Source: Mnemiopsis leidyi
Taxonomy: Eukaryota > Ctenophora > Tentaculata > Lobata > Bolinopsidae
Reading direction: 5' to 3'
Assembly (NCBI GenBank): GCA_000226015.1
Contig: JH153345.1
Location: forward strand, 510,872 to 536,366
Length of the DNA stretch: 25,495 bases
A program made the translations under genes and the position numbers. Every line of letters begins with the position of its first letter. Positions within the stretch are counted from its first letter, which is position 1. The notes under the pieces were generated by a model. It was given only the letters and a program-made list of their open reading frames with translations, did no database searches and was not told the DNA's origin. This document shows positions 1 through 25,144 of the stretch, piece after piece.

Positions 1-427
1 ACGCGCGCAAAGGGACTATAGCTATAATTTGAAGCAATCGCGCACGCCTCCGAAGGTAGCTGGAAAAGTGTTTCTAGCTGCTGAGCAGCCACCGCGCGCG
101 GCGTAAGCACATATTCATTATGTTTCTACTTTGTTTATAACATAATTTTGGTCCTTCAGTCATCAGTGTTCAATTCTTTCTATAACTTTAGTTGACACAT
201 TCCTATAATGAACAACATTGACTTATTCTTTAAAGATCATATTTTTCTTAAAACTCTCCTACCCAATTTAAAAGTTTTATATGTACGACCTTATTAGATC
301 GTATTGTAATTGTAAAGTGATGATTTGATATCCCCCAGTGGTAAGTAATTTAGGCGAAATTTATTATTTGATGACTTTGGTAATTTAGTAATTCGATCGA
401 TGTGTTTGATAGGAAAACAATAATTTC

Positions 428-498
428 AAGGAAAACAATAATTTTATTTACAACATTTTATAAATCAAACCATAAATATATTTCATTCACACACTTGA
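428..498 (+). repeat. Diverged direct repeat, copy 1
   Basis: About 70 bases beginning GGAAAACAATAATTTTATTT and ending near TTCATTCACACACTTG match 993-1058 with scattered differences. Probably the remains of one dispersed element inserted or duplicated twice. Confidence 0.55.
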
Positions 499-992
499 AT
501 AATAAATTGTGTTAATAATTGTTTTAGTTAGTTTATGTATTTAGTTAGGAGTAGTCTATCTTTTTTAATTCTTAGATTTGTTTACTTGTGTTTACTATGA
601 CTGTAGTTGTGTGTTCAGGTTCTATTTTATCGGGAGTTTGATTTTGGGAGAAAGTAGAAGTCTACAGGAGACGGGGAAAAGTTTGTGTAAAAGGAAACTT
701 GTACAGCGTATAATACGGGAGTGAAAGAGTATCTTTCACAAGTCGTCTTCTAGTTATTATTGGTAAAATACCAAGTTAAACCATTATCATTGAAAACATC
801 CATATACTCTTGCTGGATCATCATAAACTGATTATTACAAGAATTATTACTATTTACAGTCTCAGTGTCCCATGAGATGGAAAAAAATGTAGTTAAGATA
901 GCAGTTAAGTTTGAAGAAATCAATTCAGTTATTTTCGTACCTATTTTTCATGATAAAACATCTTAGATTACATTGAAAAGAAAACAACAAGA

Positions 993-1058
993 AAACAACA
1001 AATTTTATTTACAGCATTTATTATCAAATCATAGATATATCTCATTCTCACACTCGTA
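993..1058 (+). repeat. Diverged direct repeat, copy 2
   Basis: Carries AACAACAAATTTTATTTACA and ATATCTCATTCTCACACTCG, aligned with copy 1 at 428-498. Followed within 30 bases by a CpG-rich patch. Confidence 0.55.
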
Positions 1059-3607
1059 TAGTGTGGGTTGACCCAGCATTGACCACAGATGTGAAGACGC
1101 GCACGTATGATGTACGTTCGCCAACGCGGGCACTGGCCAAAGGGCGCACGCGCGGCTCAACATCCATTGTCAATGCACACAAACACGAAAACAAATGAGC
1201 AAAAAAATGAACAGTAGAATACATGTCTGATCATCAAGTAAGGTTGTTGGAAGAATTTAAGGACCGAGATATGTTAGTTAGAATGAAAAACTTAATGAAT
1301 TTATATTTTGTCCGGTCCCATTTTGGTAGAAATCGATTTATTCATTTTAGTTCTTTTCTAACATTTTTGTTTATTTTGAGGTTTTAAAAACATAGGATTC
1401 TATAATCCTTTCTGATGGGGACAGAAATGTTGTACGTTTTATATTGATGATTTAATGTCATAATTAATCCTTTACTTTTAACTTTGACATGAGCACACTA
1501 TTTACAACAAGCTCCCTTTCAAGATATTTCAAGAACTTACAGAAATGATTAATTAAGACTTTTCAAAATCTTCTCCTCCTTTTTCGAAACACTATCTGAG
1601 AAGTGAGAACATTGGTTTCTCATTGGCTAACTACTGTCACATTCAAAACGAATCATCATCATCATATACTGTGTTAATCAGTCAATAGATAAAAACATGG
1701 AACTTGATAGCATGCTGTTCATCAAGTTCAAAGAAGGATATAGATAATCATGCCAAAAATGAACATGGTTGAAAGCTGAACATCCTCTCCTCCATTGCAC
1801 ATATCGCTGCTGCAGACTTGGATCTTGCAATCTTTTTCTTTTAGATGAACGCATGTTGAATCTGAATTTATTGATATTGAAGTAGGATACATGTGTATGG
1901 CCGTGATTAATTGTTCAGATGATTATTGATTGGTTGTACAACAATATGCACACTGCAGTCACCCCGATTTGTAATTTTAATTTCTATTTATTAAGGTGTA
2001 GTTAATATGGCCTTCTTTGAAACTTTGATGATAAAAAGGACAATGAATGTTTTGATACTCATTTTGTTGTTATAACAAGTGAGAATTGCAGTTTATCTGA
2101 CGTTTCCAAAAATAATCCATTTTTCATAGTCATAGCTGAAAAACATTTAATTTGAAATATGACCAAAAATGGAACTTTTTTTTGAAAAGCCAGATGCCTG
2201 ATCACCTTTCTTGTGCTACCTCACCCTTAAATGTCGCATTAAGGCTGCTGTTTGTTTTGACTTTTGATGTCCAAATGAAGGCTAAATTGTGAAAACAGTG
2301 AATAGAATTCATATAATAATGGTAACTTGGAGACCAAACCAGCAATTTTGCCAGTACAACAGTTGATATTTTCAAAGTTGTCCCACGATTTTGAAAAATT
2401 TGTGGACAAGGTTGATCCCCCGCTGAGAATGGCTATCAGTTCTTAATTGTATATAACAATCTTACATACATGATTCAGCCAGTCGGTTGGGCTTGTTGCA
2501 GTCTCTGATAATAAGATGAGAACCATCCCCCTTATAGAAGTTTGTAGTTGTGCAGTTCGAGCAGCCATTCTCCAAAGACTGAAATTTGTTCAGATTAAGG
2601 TGTTCTAAGTGGAAATTTTAAAAAGAGTCAACCAGTCATCTATCATATTCTGCGAAATGAATTTCTATCATTAAATCAGAAAGCAAAAAACAACAACTTA
2701 GTATATGTTAATATCCTTATGTTATTCTTACTATGCATGTTTCGAGGTGCTTTTCTTTGTTTTTGGAGCATGAAAAGCAGGATAATTTACCACTTGAAGG
2801 TGTATAGAAATTGTCTTGATTGACAGTAGGTGTTTCCATCCTGAGGCAAATCATTGTTTGAGGCCATAATTACAAACTAATTAACAAAACAGCTCATGCA
2901 TAGTGAAAAAGGCTGATGATCAAATTAATTTCAAACCAGCTGCATGCCTCAGCTTGGGTCAACATGCTTTCCTACCAATATGTAGTTTTCTTGTTAGGAT
3001 CTGACCTAAATTGGTAGAGAGTAACACAAATGGCTATTCTCTGTAATCTTAGAATCTTGCAGTACAATTAACCTTATAAAGTTAACCATTATAAATGCTA
3101 TTTTGCCTACTGCATTTCACATTTATTAGATTAAAAATTAGAGTATGTTTTAGTTTCAATCTAAAAAAAGATTTTATCTCACGTGGTTAAGAACGATGGT
3201 TGAGTGACTGTCTGTAGGTTTTCAGCAGACAGCAAACGAGACACAATTGTAAGTGTCAGAAGAATGGTGATTAGTTTTCTAGATTCAGACATGGTTTTGA
3301 CCTCCCTGCATTGAGCACTGAACAAAATATCATCAATACCAAATTCACAAAAAGAAGGTCTCTGAAATACATTCTTGAAAACAAAGCTCCAAGAAAAAAA
3401 CTAGTGACTAAGGTGGCTTACCTCTCGTTTGGGTTGTATGACTGTGAAGATTTTTTCAGGCTACTTCTCTACCCTAAGAAAATCGGAGCAAGCTCAACGA
3501 ATCCAATCATAAACAAACATAGAGTGGCTCAGCTTACGAAAGTTTGCTGAAAATAAACACATTAGCACCAATCAATTTCGAAATTAGATGACATTATTAT
3601 TTTCGTC

Positions 3608-3908
3608 TGCCGGGTGGTGTAGTGGTACTAGCACTCGCTTCCCACGCCGAAGACCGGGTGTTCGAAACCCGTCCGAGGCAGGCAGTCCAGGCCACCAAGC
3701 TGTGATTGGTACAGGATTTATCCTGGAATTTAATCTCGGAGGATATCAGTGACGCGAATCCCACTTCGGTGTAATGTCTATTCCATTCAGAATGAGTTTG
3801 AACTTGCATATCAGGTGATAATGAATTCTGCTTGGTACTCACCAGCTCCTTAAGATGTCCGTACACGGAATATTTCGGAAGTTGTACGAGTTAAATTTTT
3901 TTTTTTTT
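3608..3908 (+). mobile_element. tRNA-derived SINE
   Basis: The head is tRNA-like, with pol III box A TGGTGTAGTGG (3615-3625) and box B TGTTCGAAACC (3659-3669), 33 bases apart as in a real tRNA. A 200-base unrelated body follows and the element ends in 13 T's (3896-3908), which would also terminate pol III. The tRNA half looks Gly/Glu/Asp-like, but its acceptor stem does not pair well, so it is not a functional tRNA. No clear target-site duplication was found. It sits in the 5' flank of the WT1-like gene. Confidence 0.8.
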
Positions 3909-4484
3909 AGTCAATTTTCTACATGATTGATTAACTTAGCTATTTTGGTGCAGTAAAACTTTAGTGCTGAAGTTTGACATTGAGATATCGGTTTGGCAGC
4001 ATAGTAACCTTTTTTATTAGTCGTCAGGAATAGATACAAATTTCATCAAAAAACGATCTAAGCTGGTACCCTACTCTAACAAAAAGAATGGCACGACAAG
4101 GAAATGACACAAAGATCAGCCCAGTTTGAAATATTAAGCTAATTGATTTTGTGCAATGAAGAATAAAACTAAGCAGGAAATACATACTAAGCTGGTTTAA
4201 TTTTAATTATTTAGTAACAGAATGAGATTTAAATTTGCATAAATCGCCAATTAATCAAGCTTGATGCTACAAAAATATTCATCATAGCAGCTATTTGCTT
4301 TCTAGACTTTTTGTATTCATACCAATTAGTATATATACTAGTATGCTAGTATAGTAATATACCAATATATCGGTGCCTTAACTAGCTCAACGTTTAAAAT
4401 TCGCATTACAAAATTTCTCCAAAATCGCGGTTTCCTAAAATTGTTAACTTTTCATTAGCTGACTGAATGTAATCTGGTGATGAG
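3909..4484. other. 5' flank of the WT1-like gene
   Basis: AT-rich with no gene seen. It includes an AT-rich imperfect palindrome around 4330-4370 (TATATACTAGTATGCTAGTATA). No clear TATA/initiator pair was identified, so the transcription start is not placed. Confidence 0.4.
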
Positions 4485-18012
<13,528 letters not shown>

Positions 18013-18577
18013 GCTGATATTGGGAGCGTGCTTGTGGTTAAAGTAGATTGCTCGACCGGACTTGACATGAGAAGCATTGACCAGAAATGAACCGGAGGCT
18101 AAAAGATGATCGAAATCAATTGCTTATAAAACAACATATCTCGTCATGGAAAAGTTACCTAACCTGAAATTTGGCTCTTGGTTATATGTCGTTCAATTTT
18201 TTGCTAACATTGACAATGATTCTACAATTTACACTGAAGCCGAAGGATAACTTATTTTTGACAAATCCGAAGTTTATTATTTGCCAATCAGGAATGTCGA
18301 CACATAAAGCTAGATTACTTAGAATTAAGGTTTTTATCACAAAAAATACAATTGGAAATTAATCATTTATAAGTTATAATGTAAATCTTTTTTGATGCAA
18401 TGTTTAAAACAGTTTAACGTGGAAGATTTATTCAGGAGACCAACAATTTGCCATTTTGTATCAATATAATTTAAACCAGTCTAGGTATTTATCGATTGTA
18501 TAATGACATACTCATGCCTTGTAAAACGTTTAACATACAAAAGGTTTGTATGATTTAATCTCTGCTGTTTAAATGGG
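18013..18577 (+). other. Probable 3' untranslated region of the WT1-like gene
   Basis: Non-coding in all frames beyond short runs. I see no canonical AATAAA close to the stop. An ATTAAA at about 18690, just past the foldback element, is one candidate poly(A) signal. Confidence 0.35.
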
Positions 18578-18682
18578 GCAGTATCCAAAATGCCCGACCA
18601 GTACGCGAACCAGTACGCGAACCAGTACGCGAACCAGTACGCGAACTGGTTCGCGTACTGGGTCGGGCTTCTTGGATACTGC
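18578..18682. repeat. Foldback element with 12-bp tandem core
   Basis: The outer arms GCAGTATCCAA and TTGGATACTGC are perfect inverted repeats. Inside lie GCCCGACC/GGTCGGGC and four tandem copies of CAGTACGCGAAC followed by GGTTCGCGTACTGG. Any of the four copies can pair with the right arm, giving several hairpin registers. Probably a MITE-like foldback remnant. Confidence 0.85.
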
Positions 18683-20097
18683 TTTAAAATTAAATGGGCT
18701 GCGCTTTGCAAATGGTATGTAAGTTTTTGTACATTTGTACTTTGTAATACACTGTAAATAGCATAATTCATCAACTGGAATATAGTTTTTCCAATTTCAG
18801 ATTTAAAATGTTATTGAAGCGAGAGCTTGCTTTGCTCTGAAATATAACAGCCTTTTTGTACAGCTAACATCATTTGCACTGTAAGGGAAAGTTTTCTATG
18901 TTTTGATTTCAAAAATATCAGCGGATTTAATTCTTGGACACATTTTCATGGTTTTTGATTTCTGTACTCATGGAAATATGTGCTACTTATTTTTACCGAA
19001 AATAGGATTTTTATCGAATTATGTCAGATGTACAGGTTAAGTGTTGTCACTTTATTGTTTTATCTTTTTATTGCATGTTAGAAACTGCAAAAGGAAATTT
19101 AGTTGTCGTTTCTGACTTTGGATCTAACAAGAAAATACAATTATTTCCCATAGAAAATTAACCATTTTTAATCAAACTGTATTTAAACATGATAAAAATT
19201 TTACATCGTTATCGAGATATTAAAGCTCTCATATTTACATTGACGAAACCATTCATTATTTGAGCTCATTAAATCTGAAAGAAATATTTGCTTGGGAACC
19301 TCAGTCTGTGTTGCTCTGTAGAGAGAGCCACGCAACGCCCGAAAAATATTCATTTTTGTTTTTTCCGTTTTCGTTCCAATCACCAGGATTGTTTAAACAA
19401 TTTCATAATTTATATCCAAAGTAATCAGACAGGAGTAAGATTATCGACATGCGAAATGACATGGTAATACAGCTGAAAGATTTAAAAGCTAAAATGTTTC
19501 TTTCCATCTTATCTTTTGCCCACGTTGTATTTTGTGAATTAACTAACATCCCATCAAATATTAAAGTAACCAGAATAACTTATCATAATTAGGGCCATCT
19601 AAATGACACAAACAGTTTACTAAAATGATATGAAACTGGTTACGTACAAAACACAAACAGATTCAATTATTTTCCTGTATAACTATAATATAAAGTTTCC
19701 TGTATAACTATAACATAAAGATATACAACTTTTGATTTTTAGCTGTTTCTCATTTCTTACCATTCATTATTCAAACGCTAGTGAATGTTTATTTAGGAAA
19801 TTCCAAGACTGTAACTGTAAGGACCAACATAGCCTTTCATAAACTTACAAAAATGAATACCGATTTTATATGTCTCTAAACATTTACACTATCCAAATTA
19901 AAAATAAAAATTCGCTACTAGAAGTAGAAGGTCTAGTATGCTACTATGCTAGTAGTAGTAGGAAAACATTGGTGATACTTATTGCCACTCCCAAGTCCCA
20001 AGATGCCCTTAGGTTTTTGTACGGCAGCGCACACCCTCCCGATATTTTACTCTCTATTCGCTTCGAATGAGGGTCGAACGAAGTCAGACAATTAGGT
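18683..20097. other. AT-rich stretch without a gene
   Basis: No supported exon or RNA gene; only the 25-bp tandem duplication at 19671-19720. Confidence 0.45.
19671..19720 (+). repeat. 25-bp tandem duplication
   Basis: TTTCCTGTATAACTATAA plus TATAAAG, repeated at once with one difference (CATAAAG). Confidence 0.9.
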
Positions 20098-20176
20098 TTA
20101 CTCATCAGCGAAGAACTCGTCGACAATCAAACATATCTCCAGCTTGTCTGATCCAGCTATCTTCTCGAGGTTTCTC
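20098..20176 (-). CDS. Orphan candidate terminal exon (minus strand)
   Basis: Minus-strand acceptor TTCACTTTCAG is followed by 25 codons and TAA: RNLEKIAGSDKLEICLIV then DEFFADE. Charge and hydrophobic pattern look like a real C-terminus. No upstream partner exon was found at higher coordinates, so the gene is not identified. It may be a relic. Confidence 0.35.
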
Positions 20177-21680
20177 CTGAAAGTGAACGTTTTTTGATTA
20201 AATAGTTTTTTCCCTTGTTTTTAAGTTTTTCGATTCATGGATTTTGGCATTTTTTCCAAATGTTGTACGGATTGGCCTTTAACAATTGGACTGTTTAGGT
20301 TTAAGATACCCTTGCCTAGTGTCACGTTGTGACAGTGACACTGAAACGTGTGCCACCGCGCCCACCACGCTTTGACGGCAACGAAGGCTCATTTATTGTT
20401 GAAATGATTTCATCATCAACACCAAGTGACAGTCGAGATTATCGATGATTTATGATCAAGAAATCTTTAATCCAAACAGTGCTCAATCATTCCGGGGAAA
20501 TGAGAGCCTATCCTAACTCATAAAAATTCTTCAATCTTAGCAAGTCGCCATTTTTGTGAGTTGTGGCAGTGACACGTGAGGTTATTTAAATTTTGACAAA
20601 GGCTATTATACGCATAGACAGAGACAATGTCGATACTACATAGAAAGAATGGGCAGGGAGACAATATTGACAGTTTCTAAATTGAGCTCTGCCGATCAGA
20701 AGAGCTTTTTATCGGAACTGAGTTAAACTTAACAAGAGAAAAACGAACTCAACATCAACTTGCTTGAGTGAGTTGACTATCAGTTGAGTATCAGACTTAA
20801 CTTGCTTGAGGCTGAGCGTCAGATTTTAGGATTTCAGTCTTCCGCTATTCATTTTATCATAGCTATATCGTCATGTTGTTATTGTTGATAAATGATAATG
20901 ATAGTATACTATTAACAATAACAACTTGGCGGTATAAAATGAATAGTGCAAGACTGACTATCATGTGAAAAATCTGATATCAATACCCTTGAATATGCTT
21001 GAGTAAAAAGTGAAAATAAGGTACAAGCATAAATCGTCAATTTAAATCCTGGCCAATTTTTACACTTCAAATTTTCACCTAGTCAGTAGTCACTGTTTAG
21101 TTTTACGGCCTTTTGCATCTTTAGACTAAGACTAAGAGTAAACTGATTCAGTAATTCGTGATCGGTGATTCGACCAAGTGAACTGATTCAATTTCAAGTC
21201 TACAATCTGGATGTTACCTTACTAGACCTCTTCATAACGTACGAAATGCGACGGTTTTACCGAAATTTCGCCATATTTTCGGACCGCCAAAATTTCGGTC
21301 GTCGTAATAGAATTTGTTGCATTATTTTTAGCTTATTCCAATAATTGTGGATTCAGCGATTCATTTCGTTCTTAGAAAGTTAGTGATATGATGGTGGGAC
21401 AAATTAACAAAATATTCAATGAGGAGTTGAATGTCAAGTAATACGTTTTAAATTTACAATAAATTACATTTATGTGCTAACATAAATAAAACGTCTTAAA
21501 GAGACTAAGTCAAGATAAGCAATTTAATACTAAACTTAGTAAGTCATGTGATGCAGATATACTGTTATTGATCAGTAGAGTAAAATTTATATTTTCGATT
21601 GAAATACTAAAATCAGCACTAATCAGTAATCTTCTTATTACTCAAGTAAGTGGGGAAATTAATGGAGTTGTTGATGATAG
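20177..21680. other. Non-coding stretch with a foldback element
   Basis: Contains the inverted repeat at 20834-20957 and an imperfect CCGAAATTTCG/AAATTTCGG inverted repeat near 21250-21300. No gene is seen, although exons of either orphan gene (20098-20176, 21681-21875) might hide here. Confidence 0.4.
20834..20957. repeat. Foldback (MITE-like) inverted repeat
   Basis: The left arm has CAGTCTTCCGCTATTCATTT and TGTTGTTATTGTTGATAA. The right arm, read in reverse complement, has CAGTCTTGCACTATTCATTT and GTTGTTATTGTTAATA. Arms are about 45-55 bp around an AT-rich centre. Confidence 0.8.
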
Positions 21681-21875
21681 CACCGTCGTTCCCCTATTCC
21701 CTTCGGTGGATTGGAAGTCAAGTTGAAACTTACTTTCAAAGGCCTCGGAGACATCGTGTACAAGATGAAGCAGCTCATCCGAGAATCTTACTCCTGGGAG
21801 TACACTGGAAAACAGCGTAAAACTGAAAGAGTCGAGCCGGACCCCTTAGAGGAAGATGAAAAAATCGATTTATAA
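21681..21875 (+). CDS. Orphan candidate terminal exon (plus strand)
   Basis: Open from after a TAG at 21678 to TAA at 21873. The frame encodes SPIPFGGLEVKLKLTFKG, LGDIVYKMKQLIRESYSWEY and an acidic end DPLEEDEKIDL. The composition is strongly protein-like. The acceptor is unclear (AG at 21679-21680, or 21716-21717 in phase 1). It has no ATG, so it must be a 3' exon or a fragment. No family recognised. Confidence 0.4.
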   Translation, partial: HRRSPIPFGGLEVKLKLTFKGLGDIVYKMKQLIRESYSWEYTGKQRKTERVEPDPLEEDEKIDL

Positions 21876-23114
21876 GTTTCATTTTGTTTCAACTTGATTT
21901 TACCGAAAAAAACTGTTGTGGCATGGTACTGGTATCCTGAATCCTTTGTAGGACGTTGCACACCAGTAATCCTTAGCTTTGGACGAAGGGTGGTGAGCGC
22001 ACCGTAGACGGAGACCAATGACGACATTACGAAGCACCTTATGTTCTCAGATCAAGCAACTTCAACACAGAAAACATGGCACAGGTACAGGTCAGTAGTC
22101 AGACAAACGACCATATAGCTCTCAATGGGAAGTATAATGTTGTGTGGGCCAATCTAGCAGCTAGCCAGGCTAATGACAATATCGCACCTTTTTGGGGGCG
22201 TGTGCTCGGACGGCTTTCCATTTTTTCTGTACTGTACGATCAAGATTTTTTGACGGATTTTTATTCAATCTGCGATCCATAGCAACAGCATTGGACTGTA
22301 TACTAGTTAAATTTAATATGAAGAGTAAGTAATACAATCTTACTCATATGATAGAGAGCCGGTAAACTTTAATGTTGTTTAACAGAGTGACAAGTCTTCA
22401 CGCACCGCATATAATAAGCACTGGTTTTATTTGTTGATATTGACGTTATTCTTAGAGTTAGGTGACTGAGTACCTCAGTTCCTTACTTCTTCACCTGCAT
22501 GACGTTTTTCGTTTTATGAATCCTTTAATACTCTTCGTGCCAGGCTTTACAGTTTACAGTCGGAGAATTAATATTAATGGTAGTCTTCGTGTAAGGCGTT
22601 ATTCAACTTCGCCGAAATTTTCTACGTATTGATTAGATTCGCTTGCTCGTTCCGGCACGTGGTTGATTGCAATCATGATAATCAAGAGAGGAGACCTCCA
22701 AGAAAGAATCTAGCTTTGTGAAAACCCATGAGTTTGTTCTGAAGTTACAGTGTGATACTGATAATTATAAACTTGTTCGCCAAAGTCTCCCGGTTAGATC
22801 TATAAAATTCTGCGTTTCGGTCTAGGAGGAATAGGAAAGTGGTTTCAGTTTTAACTGGTGAACTGCAACATGTTTGAAGTATGGTTTTTATAACCCTTAT
22901 AATTGTAAAAGCTTATGTGTTTTTTGGAACAGTTTTTTGGGAATTACGACTGAAATAAGCTGCAAGAAAGGACTGATTAAAATGCTTAAACCAGAAGCTT
23001 AACACCGGTAAACTAACTACCGGAAATATCATAATCTAGCCCATAATGAATAATGCATTAATAAAAAATCTCCTTTGAAAATAAACAAATTATTTCTAAT
23101 TTCATTTAGCAATT
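21876..23114. other. Region with no supported gene
   Basis: Short open frames facing away from each other at 21788-22027 (minus) and 22076-22282 (plus) start with ATG, but neither has a recognised motif nor an obvious splice partner. Confidence 0.35.
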
Positions 23115-24700
23115 ATGAAAATGATTTCGATGTTTTCTATTCTTGTGTTTGGGATGGAAGTTTCGGAGACAGCTCTACCCCCAGGTGAGTCACTCAAAAT
23201 ATTTTGTCCACATAATTGTCTCGACAATAAAAACTGTCCCGCCATGCTTACACCATCAATGTCCCTCGACAATAAAAACTGGTCGCCGAATAGCTCGGTA
23301 CCCACTCAATATTTGTAAATATTATTATCATCGGTAGTTAAGCTGAAAACTAATATGTGTATGGTCCTAAATGAAGATCTAGTGTTTATTGAATTGTGTT
23401 TAAACAATTAAAAAACACTACCAATTCTATTGAATTATATACAAACAATCTGCACACAGCAAAACGCACACGCAGAAATTTATATATGACCTTAACGACA
23501 TGTCAAGTGACAACAATTATTTTATAACGAACATAAACATAAAATAAGTATAACTATAAGGCGTCACCAGATGCTCCAGTCGTTTCTTTGGGAAAAGCTG
23601 TTTAAAAGTAAAAAGGAGCTCGCGAAAAATACAGTGTCAGTATAAGTTCACACTCAAGAATGTCTGAACTTTCACGTTAGCAGTAAAAGTTTACAACTTC
23701 TAAAACCTCCAGACTGGGACGAGGGCTGGAGCGTCCCCGATAAACAAACCTGGTTCGACTACCCTTGAGAAGACGTCCCGATCGAAGTCAAAACGGAAGC
23801 TTCGATCGGAAGTGGAGAAATGATCAGCTTTGAAGTGCAGGGCTATGATGACCTTGGGATAGGACGAGTGGATGTTTCACTTGGTCAAGAGGAAGATCCT
23901 TATTTCATGGTCGAGTATTGTCAAGATAATAAAATACTGACAAACCTGCCCCTAGAGGACCAGCGTATTTGGAGGTTTATAAAGCATGGTCTGGAGGGGA
24001 TCAGTATCGAGTGTAACAATGTGGAGGTCGGAAGACATATGTTTAAAGAATCCACCAGACTTCAAGACTGTCAGAATTCAAAGTGGACGAGCAAGGGAGT
24101 TGCCAGAATGAACTTCATCAGAGCAACTGAGGCATCAACAGGAATAAGAGGTATGTTCCAATGATTGCCAAATTTATCTTAAAACTATGACGTTAGTGCA
24201 ACACTTGTAAACTTTCCATATTGATTTAGCCCTTCCTGAGATAAACTTGCTCGTTTAGAGGAACACAACATCAATTATTTGTCCTTCTTACATTAATTCT
24301 TAACTTCAACTGACTATAATCAAACTGACTAAATTAAATCTCAAATATGACTGATAACTCATAAATTTCCAACAGAAGAAACCTTTTTTTCGATGATGCA
24401 ACATTTTCTCATTAATCTGACTGTTTTTCAGTGATCTAACTGTTTCTTAGCGATGTAACTGCTTGTCAGTAAAACAGTTATATGACTTTTCCCCAGGGAT
24501 CTGTACACACAGCCTCTACCAGCCTGTGGCTAACTGGATAAATGTCCTGCCTGCAAACTCGGCGACACTCCATGGTTCTCATGTAACCTATACCTGCGTC
24601 AGACCTTTCACTAAAATGGTCGGAAATGGCACAGTCACGTGCTTGTGGGCTGAAGCGGATTTTATCTACAAGGTCGAAGGTCAACTCAGCTGCGAAATAG
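23115..24700 (+). CDS. Secreted sushi-domain protein gene, partial, with in-frame stop
   Basis: Exons 23115-23184, 23713-24150 and 24497-24700, all joined in phase 1. Exon 1 is a signal peptide (MKMISMFSILVFGMEVSETA) with donor CCAG|GTGAGT. Exon 2 has acceptor CTCCAG and donor AGAG|GTATGT. It encodes DWDEGWSVPDKQTWFDYP, a TGA at 23766, then a domain of about 130 residues with VEYC, ISIECNNVEVGRHMF and QDCQNSKW motifs, which I do not recognise as a named family. Exon 3 is one sushi/CCP module: GIC, GSHVTYTC, GTVTCLW and LSC supply the four cysteines and tryptophan. Phase-1 exons and sushi domains are typical of extracellular modular proteins. More exons probably follow beyond the window. The TGA suggests a null allele, a pseudogene, or a wrong base (TGG to TGA). 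Confidence 0.65.
23220..23281 (+). repeat. Short direct repeat in intron 1 of the sushi gene
   Basis: CTCGACAATAAAAACTG occurs at 23220-23236 and 23265-23281, 45 bases apart, with similar flanks. Probably the remains of a tandem duplication. Confidence 0.75.
24497..24700 (+). CDS. Sushi/CCP exon
   Basis: 204 nt, phase 1-1, acceptor TTTTCCCCAG, donor AATAG|GTATGT. It holds one complete complement-control-protein module with four Cys, the GS-V-Y-C core and C-x-W. This is the clearest domain in the right third of the window. Confidence 0.85.
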
Positions 24701-24978
24701 GTATGTTGATGGAACGGTTCTGATAGTGTATGAAATTTTTTTGCACAACAGCTCACGCGGTGGAATTATAAAGTGGCCAAGTAGATGACAAACCCTGAAC
24801 GTTTGATATCAGACGTAATTCGCGCCTCCATGTAAATCTTAACGAAGATATTTCAATGTCTGTGACTCAATCAAGGAAACAGGTATAAAAAAATGTCACC
24901 CAAAAAAGTATCACTATTGTGGTCACGTCTTAAAATCTACACATTATTTGAGCTCAATGTGGAAAATGTTCCTAATCA

Positions 24979-25081
24979 ATTGTAGTTATTACTTTCAGTT
25001 TCTCTGCGCCAATTTATTAGTTTTAGTTAAACTTTAACTGATAAACTAATAAACTGACAGAAAGAAAGTAATAACTACAAT
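24979..25081. repeat. Foldback element with perfect 18-bp ends
   Basis: ATTGTAGTTATTACTTTC at 24979-24996 and its exact reverse complement at 25064-25081. The interior (AATTTATTAGTTTTAGTTAAA against TTTAACTGATAAACTAATAA) also pairs, so nearly the whole 103 bp folds. MITE-like. Confidence 0.9.
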
Positions 25082-25144
25082 CGTAACGATAATTGCAAAC
25101 ACATTTCACATGCATTTGAAAAAAAGATTACAATGGTTAAGTCA

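Larger units (their letters stand above)
1..3607. other. Gene-poor, AT-rich flank
   Basis: No coding exon with convincing codon content and splice sites. It holds two CpG-rich patches (about 1-115 and 1085-1165, with runs such as CGCGCGCGG and GCGCACGCGCGG) and one diverged direct repeat. An 80-codon open frame at 3311-3550 has no ATG start, splice logic or recognised motif. Confidence 0.5.

Noticed and set aside
3608-3680. Functional tRNA gene
   Set aside because: Boxes A and B are good, but the acceptor stem does not pair and a SINE body with a T-tail follows.
3597-3866. 89-codon open frame on the minus strand
   Set aside because: It is the reverse strand of the SINE.
18481-18774. 97-codon minus-strand frame with FAYW repeats
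   Set aside because: Arises from the 12-bp tandem repeat of the foldback element.
23766-23768. Selenocysteine reading of the TGA
   Set aside because: No known selenoprotein context and no visible SECIS hairpin could be tied to the gene; TGG to TGA is simpler.
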